Assembly: GCA_027488935.1 (NCBI GenBank)
Contig: JAIYAP010000040.1
Span: 1 to 64,000 of the forward strand
Direction of reading: 5' to 3'
DNA from: Saprospiraceae bacterium
GTDB taxonomy: Bacteria > Bacteroidota > Bacteroidia > Chitinophagales > Saprospiraceae
DNA length: 64,000 nt
The translations under genes and the position numbers were made by a program. The notes under the pieces are model-generated. The model ran no database searches, was not told the origin of the DNA, and saw only the letters and a list, made by a program, of their open reading frames with translations. Shown piece by piece: positions 43,269 to 50,571 of the stretch (positions are counted from its first letter, which is position 1; each line of letters opens with the position of its first letter).

Positions 43269-44084
43269 TTGAAAGAAAACGCAATAAAATATTTCTCTAT
43301 TGACTACAAAGCAGATAACAATGGCTTTGTAAGCAATCCTCATTCACATAGACATTACGAAATATTTTATTTTGAGAAAGGAAACGCAAGCCATTTCATT
43401 GACTTTGATGAATTCGAAATCAAAGACAATTCTTTCTTTTTGGTTTCCTATAACCAAGTTCACTACATAACCGCAAAGCCTAATACCCACAACTTTGGAT
43501 ATGCAATTTCAATAGAACAGGAAATCATGCATCTTTTAGGTAATGATCTGATTGGTCTCTTTGGAAAGTTTTCGCCATCACCCGTATTTTATCTTGAGAA
43601 GGACGATTTTTTCACAATTCTATTTAACCAAATTCAAAGCGAATTGCTATTTAACAAACCTAAATCAACGGAGCTTGCTTTTAGCTTTATAAAAATCTTG
43701 TTGACTTATGTTTGGAGAAAACAGCAGGATATGCCAACCGATAAAGTGGATAAGAATAGTCTATATTTGGAATACATCAAGTTATTAGAAAACAACTTTA
43801 CACATATCAAATCAGTTCAAGCGTATGCTAAACTACTTTCTATTACAACAAAACAATTAAACAAAGTTTGTAAAGAAGCATCAAGCCAAACAGCTTTAAC
43901 GATCATTCACGAGAGGATAAATTTAGAAGCAAAACGTAAATTATTTTACAGCGAAAATCAGGTAAAAGACATTTGTTACGATTTAGGCTTTGAAGACACT
44001 GGACACTTCAATAATTTCTTTAAAAAAATGAATAACAAAACGCCCATGGAGTTCAGGACTGAAATGTCCCAAATCTTCAATTGA
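43269..44084 (+). CDS. AraC-family transcriptional regulator
   Basis: A 271-residue protein starting at TTG 43269 (KENAIKYFSIDYKADNNGF). The frame is open further upstream to 43164, but those 35 codons look non-coding and run through a promoter-like element. The N-terminal cupin-like sensor has HSHRHYEIFYFEKG and the C-terminus is an AraC HTH (DICYDLGFEDTGHFNNFFKKMNNKTPMEFR). It precedes the SnoaL gene and shares an operator element with the 4352 AraC module. Confidence 0.85.
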   Translation: MKENAIKYFSIDYKADNNGFVSNPHSHRHYEIFYFEKGNASHFIDFDEFEIKDNSFFLVSYNQVHYITAKPNTHNFGYAISIEQEIMHLLGNDLIGLFGKFSPSPVFYLEKDDFFTILFNQIQSELLFNKPKSTELAFSFIKILLTYVWRKQQDMPTDKVDKNSLYLEYIKLLENNFTHIKSVQAYAKLLSITTKQLNKVCKEASSQTALTIIHERINLEAKRKLFYSENQVKDICYDLGFEDTGHFNNFFKKMNNKTPMEFRTEMSQIFN

Positions 44085-44087
44085 AAG

Positions 44088-44131
44088 GACTTTTTCCACA
44101 ATTAGAGAACATTGCTTGCTTACTACTTTTG
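44088..44131 (+). promoter_or_regulatory. AraC-linked promoter of the SnoaL genes
   Basis: GACTTTTTC at 44088-44096 and the -7 box TACTTTTG at 44124-44131. The same element lies 37 bp before the -7 box at 5320, versus 36 bp here. Both promoters follow directly on an AraC gene. Confidence 0.5.
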
Positions 44132-44182
44132 CAGTACAATTTCACTTAAAACATCAAAAAGAAGTACGCAAAATTAATTCTA

Positions 44183-44656
44183 ATGGTATACGGTTTATTT
44201 ATGACAGCCGCAACCTTTGGTCAAACAAAAAAAGCAAGCAAAATGACAACAGAACAAAAAAAACAATTGGTATCACGGTTTACAGAGCTGATGACAACCA
44301 AGCAATCTGACAAATTTGGAGAAGTTATTTCCCAAGACTACAAACAACATAATCCGATGGTAAAACCGGGATTAGTGGGTATTCAGGAAGGCTCAAGATG
44401 GTTTGAAAGTATTTTTCCTGATATTTCAGCCAACATTGACGCTATGGTTGTTGAAGGCGACATCATAGTTGCCAGAATCACGTGGACAGGCACGCACAAG
44501 GGAGAACTATTTGGAGTTCCCGCATCAAATGTAAAGGCAACCTGGACTGGCACAGACTGGTGGCGTATTGAAAATGGTAAACTTGCCGAACATTGGGACG
44601 TAGTAGATTGGTCAAGCCTAATGCAACAAATTCAAACCCAAAAAACTAATGCCTGA
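44183..44656 (+). CDS. SnoaL-like ester cyclase-family protein
   Basis: A 157-residue SnoaL fold: QKKQLVSRFTELMTTKQSDKFGEVISQDYKQHNP, then EHWDVVDWSSLMQQ at the end. The His/Asp pocket residues typical of SnoaL cyclases are present in QHNP and WRIENGKLAEHWDVVD. The first 20 residues (MVYGLFMTAATFGQTKK) look like the tail of a signal peptide, so the true start may be lost or lie at ATG 44243. It overlaps the next gene by eight bases. Confidence 0.8.
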   Translation: MVYGLFMTAATFGQTKKASKMTTEQKKQLVSRFTELMTTKQSDKFGEVISQDYKQHNPMVKPGLVGIQEGSRWFESIFPDISANIDAMVVEGDIIVARITWTGTHKGELFGVPASNVKATWTGTDWWRIENGKLAEHWDVVDWSSLMQQIQTQKTNA

Positions 44657-45029
44657 AATTGATTTAGTGAAAAAATTCTATGAGCTCCTTGCAACTGGCG
44701 ACAGACAAGGTGCTTACAGTCTTTTATCAGAAGACTTTATTTTAATACAAGCTGCTTCGCTTCCATATGGTGGCGAATATGTTGGTGTAAGTGGGTTAAA
44801 TGATTTCTTTGAAAAGTTTTCAGAATTTTGGAAGGAATTTAAAACCCTGAATACAGATTATTATTTTTCAGGCAATAAAATTTTTGCAATTTCAAAAATT
44901 CGTGGAGTAATCCTTAAAACAGAGAAGATTATTGAGACTGAAATGATACAAGTTTATGCTGTTCACAATCAGAAATTGACTTCTGCGCAACCGTTCTATT
45001 TTGACACAAAACTGTTGACAGGAGGATAA
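44649..45029 (+). CDS. SnoaL/NTF2-like protein
   Basis: A 126-residue NTF2-like domain (VKKFYELLATGDRQGAYSLLSEDF, KIRGVILKTEKIIETEMIQVYAVHN) without a signal. It is coupled to the preceding ester cyclase-like gene. Two different NTF2-fold proteins in one AraC-controlled unit suggest a small-molecule-modifying pathway of unknown chemistry. Confidence 0.78.
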   Translation: MPEIDLVKKFYELLATGDRQGAYSLLSEDFILIQAASLPYGGEYVGVSGLNDFFEKFSEFWKEFKTLNTDYYFSGNKIFAISKIRGVILKTEKIIETEMIQVYAVHNQKLTSAQPFYFDTKLLTGG

Positions 45030-45039
45030 AAACGGCATC

Positions 45040-45064
45040 TAACATCGGTTTGGCATAATGGCGG
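45040..45064 (+). repeat. attC-like 5' arm, truncated copy (repeat A)
   Basis: TAACATCGGTTTGGCA followed by TAATGGCGG, lying 11 bases after the stop of the NTF2-like gene. The matching 3' arm is absent. Confidence 0.6.
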
Positions 45065-45095
45065 GGAATTTATGGCATAAGCCAAGTTGGAAAAT

Positions 45096-45326
45096 ATGCC
45101 CGAACAACTGAATGAAGGCTACAAAAAAGTTGCATCAGATCCGAATGCTTTAAAAGTAATGCATGACCGAGATGCAAAGAGAATAGTAAATTTCACAGAT
45201 ACTCCTGGGCAAGTTACAACAATAACTCCCGACGATAAAGACAAACATGGTGTTTTATGCTGGAAGTACATTGAAATCATTGACCAGTTTCATTTCTTAA
45301 CCTGGGTTAATGTCCTGCGGAAATAG
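45096..45326 (+). CDS. Hypothetical 76-residue protein
   Basis: A short soluble frame (MPEQLNEGYKKVASDPNALK, ending LTWVNVLRK). No family recognised. Its 3' end overlaps the palindromic box at 45297-45310 that belongs to the next gene's promoter. Because it follows a truncated repeat A arm it may be a fragment of a longer gene rather than a complete one. Confidence 0.4.
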   Translation: MPEQLNEGYKKVASDPNALKVMHDRDAKRIVNFTDTPGQVTTITPDDKDKHGVLCWKYIEIIDQFHFLTWVNVLRK

Positions 45327-45340
45327 ACAACGCACCTTTG
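45297..45340 (+). promoter_or_regulatory. TTAAC-N4-GTTAA dyad and -7 box
   Basis: TTAACCTGGGTTAA (45297-45310) is an inverted repeat with 5-base half-sites. CACCTTTG (45333-45340) is the -7 element. Centre-to--7 distance is 29.5 bp, as for the Fnr-like boxes, but with TTAAC half-sites, suggesting a Crp/Fnr-class regulator of different specificity. Confidence 0.6.
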
Positions 45341-45377
45341 TAGCGTTAAATTAACTACAATTTAAAACCTTACAAAG

Positions 45378-46079
45378 ATGAAAAAGTCAATCGTAATGCT
45401 TGCTGTGGGTATAACCTGCCTTGTATCGCAATTTGCAAACGCACAAAACCCCTTATCACTGAAAGTCCAAACAGAATTCGGGTTAGGTTTCGCTACCTCC
45501 ATTTTACACAAAGGTGTTGCGTTAAAAAGTGCTCAAGCACTTAGAGATCAAGGGTTAAGTTACTTTCAAAACACCCAGGGAGAAAGGAAAAATGTGGGTT
45601 CGTATGGGACACCATTTGGCTGGGTTTTAACTACGGCCTATTATCATCCAATAAAAAAAGTGAAGGGATTAATGCTTGGCACCGCATTAAGGGCCTCCTT
45701 AACTGGTACCCAGCCAAGTTCAGGAGGATACGAAGAAGGCTATTTTTTCAATTTTATTACTACTACTGCTGGTGTGAAGTATTATCCTTTTGACAAAAAT
45801 AACTTATTCCTATTAGGTGAATTTGGGATGGCTTCTGTGCTTACCAAAAATAGGTTTATAAACGGTGAAGGCAAACAAAACTATTTTCATCAATTTGGCA
45901 TAGGCACAAATTTTTCCGCTGCCATTGGGTACACATTAAAGCCATTTAAAAACAGCGAAAAAACATTTGACATTAAGGCCGTTTACCAACTCAATAATAC
46001 CAGGGTAGAAGTAGATAATGTGGGTAATGATCTATGGCGGTTTTCTGGTTTAAACCTACTAGCGTCTATGAACTTTTAA
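45378..46079 (+). CDS. Outer-membrane beta-barrel protein
   Basis: A 233-residue exported protein with a signal peptide ending FANAQ and repeated amphipathic strands ending in LLASMNF (C-terminal Phe). PorT/OmpW-like small barrels have this size, but I do not recognise a specific family. It has its own promoter with a TTAAC-type dyad. Confidence 0.7.
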   Translation: MKKSIVMLAVGITCLVSQFANAQNPLSLKVQTEFGLGFATSILHKGVALKSAQALRDQGLSYFQNTQGERKNVGSYGTPFGWVLTTAYYHPIKKVKGLMLGTALRASLTGTQPSSGGYEEGYFFNFITTTAGVKYYPFDKNNLFLLGEFGMASVLTKNRFINGEGKQNYFHQFGIGTNFSAAIGYTLKPFKNSEKTFDIKAVYQLNNTRVEVDNVGNDLWRFSGLNLLASMNF

Positions 46080-46222
46080 TTTCAAAGATTAGAGCAATGA
46101 CGGCGGCGATTCGCATTCGAAATCCGCATCTTCTCAAAGCCCCAACCGTACTATGTCAATACTAGGGTGACCATCCCAAAAACTCAAAATCAACCACCAT
46201 ATCCCCATGCGGCAAAAAAACA

Positions 46223-46264
46223 GGTTATTCGCCGCAAAAATGCGGCGAATAACCTCTATATTTA
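46223..46264 (+). promoter_or_regulatory. Perfect palindrome plus -7 box upstream of fic
   Basis: GGTTATTCGCCGCA (46223-46236) and TGCGGCGAATAACC (46241-46254) form a 14-bp perfect inverted repeat with a 4-base AAAA centre. TATATTTA (46257-46264) follows two bases later as the -7 element. The palindrome covers the whole spacer and -33 region, where a bound protein would block transcription. ATG 46284 is 19 bases downstream. Confidence 0.7.
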
Positions 46265-46283
46265 CCGCAAATTATACCAGCCA

Positions 46284-47390
46284 ATGGCAAATTACATCTA
46301 CGAATATGAAAACTGGACCGATTTTACGTGGCAGGATCAAGATATCAACCTTGTATTTGGGGAAGTGCGGCATATTCAAGGTAAAATAATCGGGCAAATG
46401 AGTGCTTTGGGCTTTTCAGAAAAGGAGGAAGCCACCCTGCGCACTTTAACCTTAGACGTAGTAAAATCATCAGAAATAGAAGGCGAATTGCTCAATTATG
46501 ACCAGGTGCGTTCCTCCATTGCCAGGCGTTTGGGCATCAACACGGCAGGATTAGTGCCAAGCAGCCGCCACATTGAAGGCGTGGTAGAAATGATGCTCGA
46601 TGCCACGCAACACCATACCTTGCCCTTAACCGAAAACCGTTTGTTTGGTTGGCATGCCGCGCTTTTCCCTACCGGCTATAGTGGCCCTTACAAAATAGAA
46701 GTGGGACAATACCGTACCAGCGAGATCCAGGTAGTTTCGGGCGCAATGGGCAAAGAAAAAGTGCATTATGAAGCGGTAAAGCCAGAAATGGTCAAGGTGG
46801 AAATGGATCGTTTTCTGGATTGGGTCAACAACGAAAACCGTGTTGATCCAGTTTTAAAAGCTGCTATTGCACACTTTTGGTTTATCATCATGCACCCGTT
46901 TGATGACGGAAATGGCCGAATTGGAAGGGCAATTACCGATATGTTGCTTGCCCGCTCTGAAGGCAGTGGAGAACGTTTTTACAGCATGTCGAGCCAAATA
47001 TTAGCCGAATACAAACGTTATTATGCCATATTGCAAAATGTGCAGCACAGTACCGGCGATATCACGGAATGGCTCGACTGGTTTTTGAATTGCCTGAAAA
47101 ACACGATGCTTGCCACAGAAGGCACGACCCAAAAAATATTGCGTAAAGCAGCATTTTGGATACTCCATGAACATACCGCCATCAATGAACGCCAAAGGTT
47201 GATGCTCAACAAACTTTTTGACGGTTTTGAAGGGAAATTACAAACCTCTAAATGGGCTAAAATGACCAAAACCTCCTCCGATACGGCCTTGCGTGATATC
47301 AAGGACTTGGTAGAAAAAGGTATTTTACAACCAACATCGGAAGGGGGGCGCAATGTGAACTACGAATTGGTGGAGTTTAATATGCAATAA
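46284..47390 (+). CDS. Fic-family AMP-transferase-type protein with C-terminal winged helix
   Basis: A 368-residue Fic protein. The N-terminal domain (MANYIYEYENWTDFTWQD) is of the DUF4172 kind. The inhibitory helix motif SxxxEG is at residues 62-67 (SSEIEG). The Fic core motif HPFDDGNGRIGR is complete at residues 204-215, and a C-terminal winged helix follows (TSSDTALRDIKDLVEKGILQPTSEGGRNVNYEL). I start at ATG 46284 since the 39 codons upstream cross the palindrome. The winged helix next to a perfect palindromic operator suggests autoregulation. Target proteins are unknown. Confidence 0.92.
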   Translation: MANYIYEYENWTDFTWQDQDINLVFGEVRHIQGKIIGQMSALGFSEKEEATLRTLTLDVVKSSEIEGELLNYDQVRSSIARRLGINTAGLVPSSRHIEGVVEMMLDATQHHTLPLTENRLFGWHAALFPTGYSGPYKIEVGQYRTSEIQVVSGAMGKEKVHYEAVKPEMVKVEMDRFLDWVNNENRVDPVLKAAIAHFWFIIMHPFDDGNGRIGRAITDMLLARSEGSGERFYSMSSQILAEYKRYYAILQNVQHSTGDITEWLDWFLNCLKNTMLATEGTTQKILRKAAFWILHEHTAINERQRLMLNKLFDGFEGKLQTSKWAKMTKTSSDTALRDIKDLVEKGILQPTSEGGRNVNYELVEFNMQ

Positions 47391-47431
47391 GACAATTTAA
47401 ATCAGAACAACAACTTAACTTGTATCGCTTT

Positions 47432-48553
47432 ATGGAAATAATATTAATAGGAGGACTAATTTTCGCCTTCATATTTTTCTTTGTAACCATTGCATTATTA
47501 AAAGAAGCAAAAAAAGATGCAAATCCAATAGAAATAATCATGGGCACTTTGTATGTGCTTTCCTTGATATTATTTGCCATACAAAAGACATGGCATACCA
47601 CCCCTTATCAACAGGCGATTGAATTAGGAGAATTTGAGTGTTATAGTCCATTTTCTGGCCAACATATTTTAACCTTGATTTTTTACTTTTTGGCATTCAA
47701 TATTTCAATCGTATTGGTTTGGAGCAAAAGCAATCAATTACCACCTTTGACATTGACCCTTTCCTTGATTTTTATAGTGATTGGTGTAATCATAAGTTGT
47801 GCTATCTTTCATCAAATATCCTTTCACAATACTACTATGTTAAACACATATAGTGTTGAAAATGAACGAGGTTCAGTTTACAACGAGGACGATGGGACGT
47901 CATTTTTTGCTTTTGCCCCCATATTTAGTATAATAATCGGGATTTCGCTTGTTATTCAAGTTATGACAAGCGAAATAAACGAAACAGTTGAAAGAACTTA
48001 TTCAAATAAATTTCTCAATGCCTTAAACTCTTTTTTGGCAAATAAAAGCAGAAACCCTCTTTGGGTCCTTGTTCTGATGTTTCCAGTATTTTTTATGGCA
48101 ACCCTCATTTTAATCCTGTTTGGACAAGACAGCGACTCCATCGTAAAAGTATTTACGGATACCGCAACCTGGAGATTGTCTCAACAAGTACACCCTCCAC
48201 CGCTTGACCACACAGGCCATTATTTATGTACCGTTGCAGCATTTGGAGATCCCAAAGTTGTGAAACCAATTCGAATTGGACACAGAAACGGCAGGGAAAC
48301 AATTGTAAACAGGCAATTGTTGATCGCAAATGCCTATGAAGAGATGATCCAGGATATATCCCCTACATTACATCGTGGCATTAGGAACCTCTATGACAAG
48401 TATGGATATAACCTTTCAAAAAAAATCAACACCCCATTTCGTTCAAATTTAACCTATGTTTTAATGAAACCCCTAGAATGGGTGTTTCTCCTCTCCTTAT
48501 ACCTGCTTTGCAAGAATCCGGAAAAAAAGATAAACAAACAATATGCTGGATAA
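47432..48553 (+). CDS. Polytopic membrane protein, DUF6688-like
   Basis: A 373-residue protein with about six hydrophobic segments (near 1-22, 34-52, 80-100, 108-130, 165-185, 225-248 and a last one near the C-terminus). The conserved-looking soluble stretch PPLDHTGHYLCTVAAFGDPKVVKPIRIG, VNRQLLIANAYEEM and KPLEWVFLLSLYLLCKNPEKKI fits what I recall of DUF6688. Function unknown. Confidence 0.6.
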   Translation: MEIILIGGLIFAFIFFFVTIALLKEAKKDANPIEIIMGTLYVLSLILFAIQKTWHTTPYQQAIELGEFECYSPFSGQHILTLIFYFLAFNISIVLVWSKSNQLPPLTLTLSLIFIVIGVIISCAIFHQISFHNTTMLNTYSVENERGSVYNEDDGTSFFAFAPIFSIIIGISLVIQVMTSEINETVERTYSNKFLNALNSFLANKSRNPLWVLVLMFPVFFMATLILILFGQDSDSIVKVFTDTATWRLSQQVHPPPLDHTGHYLCTVAAFGDPKVVKPIRIGHRNGRETIVNRQLLIANAYEEMIQDISPTLHRGIRNLYDKYGYNLSKKINTPFRSNLTYVLMKPLEWVFLLSLYLLCKNPEKKINKQYAG

Positions 48554-48612
48554 TAGACTGATTTCCCAACATGGGCCAAATATAGGAGCGCCTAAACAAT
48601 AGAAAGGCAATG

Positions 48613-48643
48613 TACCTTTGCGCTGGGCGTATAATTATTACGC
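48613..48643 (+). promoter_or_regulatory. -7 box and palindrome ahead of the acyltransferase gene
   Basis: TACCTTTG (48613-48620) matches TAnnTTTG. GCGTATAATTATTACGC (48627-48643) is a near-perfect palindrome just downstream, where a repressor could sit over the transcription start. Confidence 0.45.
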
Positions 48644-48682
48644 TTCACAACAGGCAATGTTTGCCGTAACCTAAGTCAAATA

Positions 48683-49795
48683 ATGACGACAACCTTACCC
48701 GCTACCAAACCACATTACCAAATTCTGGACGGCTTACGCGGCGTAGCCTCGATCATGGTCGTTGCCTTCCATATATTCGAAGCCAGCAAAACCAGCAATT
48801 TGGACCAGATCATTAACCACGGTTATTTGGGGGTGGATTTCTTTTATTTACTCTCTGGTTTTGTAATCGGTTATGCTTACGATGATCGCTGGAATACAAT
48901 GGGTGTGGGCGACTTTTTTAAGCGGCGTTTGATTCGGCTTCAACCCTTGGTTATCCTGGGTATGATCTACGGCGCAATTGGTTTTTATTTTCAGGATTCG
49001 GTTCTGTGGCCGACGATTCACGAAGTTCCGGTTTGGAAAATGCTGTTGGTGATGCTCCTTGGGTTCACCTTGATTCCGTTGCCACCATCGTTGGATATCC
49101 GGGGTTGGGCAGAATTGCATCCATTGAACGGGCCGGGGTGGTCCTTGTTTTATGAATACGTTGCGAATATTTTGTACGCCTTATTTGTGCGAAAATTTTC
49201 GAAAACCCTGCTTTCCATCCTCGTTTGCTTATCCGCGATCCTTTTATTTCATTTCGCGCTAACGAATCCAAGTGGAGATATTATCGGTGGCTGGTCGTTG
49301 GATGCGGCACAAATTCATGTTGGTTTATCAAGAATGATGTACCCATTCTTTGCAGGATTGCTGCTCTTTCGGATGGGTAAATTAATCCAGGTAAAAAATG
49401 CGTTTTTCCTGTGCAGTTTATTGTTAATCAGCTGCTTGGCCATGCCACGAATAGGCGGAAGCGAACACTTATGGATGAACGGACTTTATGACGCCTGCAT
49501 GGTTATTGTGGTTTTCCCTTTGATTGTATTTTTAGGGGCGAGCGGAAAAACTGAAAGTGCCTTTTATTCGAAAGTTTGCAAATTTTTCGGCGATATTTCC
49601 TACCCCATTTACATCACGCACTACCCCATCATTTACATTTACACCGGCTGGGTGGCAAACAACAAACCCACATTAAAAGATGCGCTTCTTCCCACCGGCT
49701 TACTTGCCTTTTTCGCTTGTATTGCCCTTGGGTATTTGTCTTTGAAGTTGTATGATGAGCCGGTTAGAAAATGGTTAAAAAAGCAGGTGTCATAG
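48683..49795 (+). CDS. Acyltransferase 3-family membrane protein
   Basis: A 370-residue polytopic protein with about ten TM helices. LDGLRGVASIMVVAFHIFEA carries the family His, followed by HGYLGVDFFYLLSGFVIGY and R-rich FFKRRLIRLQP. The end (FFGDISYPIYITHYPIIYIYTGW) is typical of OafA/NodX-type O-acyltransferases that modify sugars of lipids, polysaccharides or antibiotics. Acceptor unknown. Confidence 0.9.
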   Translation: MTTTLPATKPHYQILDGLRGVASIMVVAFHIFEASKTSNLDQIINHGYLGVDFFYLLSGFVIGYAYDDRWNTMGVGDFFKRRLIRLQPLVILGMIYGAIGFYFQDSVLWPTIHEVPVWKMLLVMLLGFTLIPLPPSLDIRGWAELHPLNGPGWSLFYEYVANILYALFVRKFSKTLLSILVCLSAILLFHFALTNPSGDIIGGWSLDAAQIHVGLSRMMYPFFAGLLLFRMGKLIQVKNAFFLCSLLLISCLAMPRIGGSEHLWMNGLYDACMVIVVFPLIVFLGASGKTESAFYSKVCKFFGDISYPIYITHYPIIYIYTGWVANNKPTLKDALLPTGLLAFFACIALGYLSLKLYDEPVRKWLKKQVS

Positions 49796-49882
49796 GTTTG
49801 GATGTGTTCTTGAGTCTAAGATGTTGACAACCAACGTTAAACATGAAAATCAATGCTGTTTTTCAGGCGCTATATAACATAA

Positions 49883-50467
49883 ATGACCAACAAAATAATT
49901 GAATTTATTGATAAGTTCGTAAAACTGACGGACGAAGAAAGTCAACTTTTTAGCGCTTCTTTTAGGGAGGTAAAAGTTAAAAAGCGACAATTCATTGTTC
50001 AGCCAAACTTTACTACCAGGCACAGGCATTATGTTTTAAAAGGTGCCTTTAGGTCCTATGTTGTAGGAGACGAAGGACAAGACCACACGATCAATTTTGC
50101 GATCGACGACTGGTGGATTACGGATTACAACAGTTACATTTTTCAGCAACCCGCAACGATGTTTGTTGTTGCGTTAGAGGATAGTATCGTATTACAAATT
50201 GACTATGAGCAGGAGCAAGAACTGAAACTATCTAACCATAAGTTTGAAACAATTTTTAGAATAATGGCAGAGCGTGGACTTGCTTTCCAACAAAGAAGAA
50301 TGATATCTAATTTAACACAAACGGCCGAGGAGCGCTACGAAAACTTTGTAAATAAATACCCTCAAATCGTGGAAAGAGTGCCTCAATATGCATTGGCATC
50401 TTATTTAGGAATGACCAGTGAATTTTTATCCAGGATAAGAAACAAAAGGAGTTCAAAAAAAAGTTGA
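49883..50467 (+). CDS. Crp/Fnr-family transcriptional regulator
   Basis: A 194-residue regulator of the same short type as those at 10544 and 14184: sensor beta roll (HYVLKGAFRSYVVGDEGQDHTINFAIDDWWITDY) and C-terminal HTH (PQYALASYLGMTSEFLSRIRNKRS). It is followed directly by Fnr-like boxes and a lactonase/OYE operon that it probably controls. Confidence 0.9.
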   Translation: MTNKIIEFIDKFVKLTDEESQLFSASFREVKVKKRQFIVQPNFTTRHRHYVLKGAFRSYVVGDEGQDHTINFAIDDWWITDYNSYIFQQPATMFVVALEDSIVLQIDYEQEQELKLSNHKFETIFRIMAERGLAFQQRRMISNLTQTAEERYENFVNKYPQIVERVPQYALASYLGMTSEFLSRIRNKRSSKKS

Positions 50468-50530
50468 ACTAGATCAACCAAATTTCCTAAACTACATCAT
50501 TTTTAAGCTTTGTAAGTCGCCGCACCTTTG
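50464..50530 (+). promoter_or_regulatory. Tandem Fnr-like boxes and -7 box of the lactonase/OYE operon
   Basis: TTGAACTAGATCAA (50464-50477) overlaps the last bases of the regulator gene. CTAAACTACATCAT (50487-50500) is a weaker second box with the CTACATCA half also seen at 11154. The -7 element CACCTTTG is at 50523-50530. The second box is centred 29.5 bp upstream of it, and the boxes are 23 bp apart. Confidence 0.7.
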
Positions 50531-50571
50531 CATTGTCAATAACGACAAACAACATTGAAATGCAAAGCAAC

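Noticed and set aside
46167..46283. A longer Fic start 39 codons upstream
   Set aside because: Those codons run through the perfect palindrome and the -7 box, and the DUF4172-like start aligns with ATG 46284.
16718..47390. A phage-defence island built from NADAR, LOG, Fic and hydrolase genes
   Set aside because: These families occur in some defence systems, but here they are scattered singly among metabolic genes with no toxin-antitoxin pairing, nuclease, helicase or sensor partner next to them.
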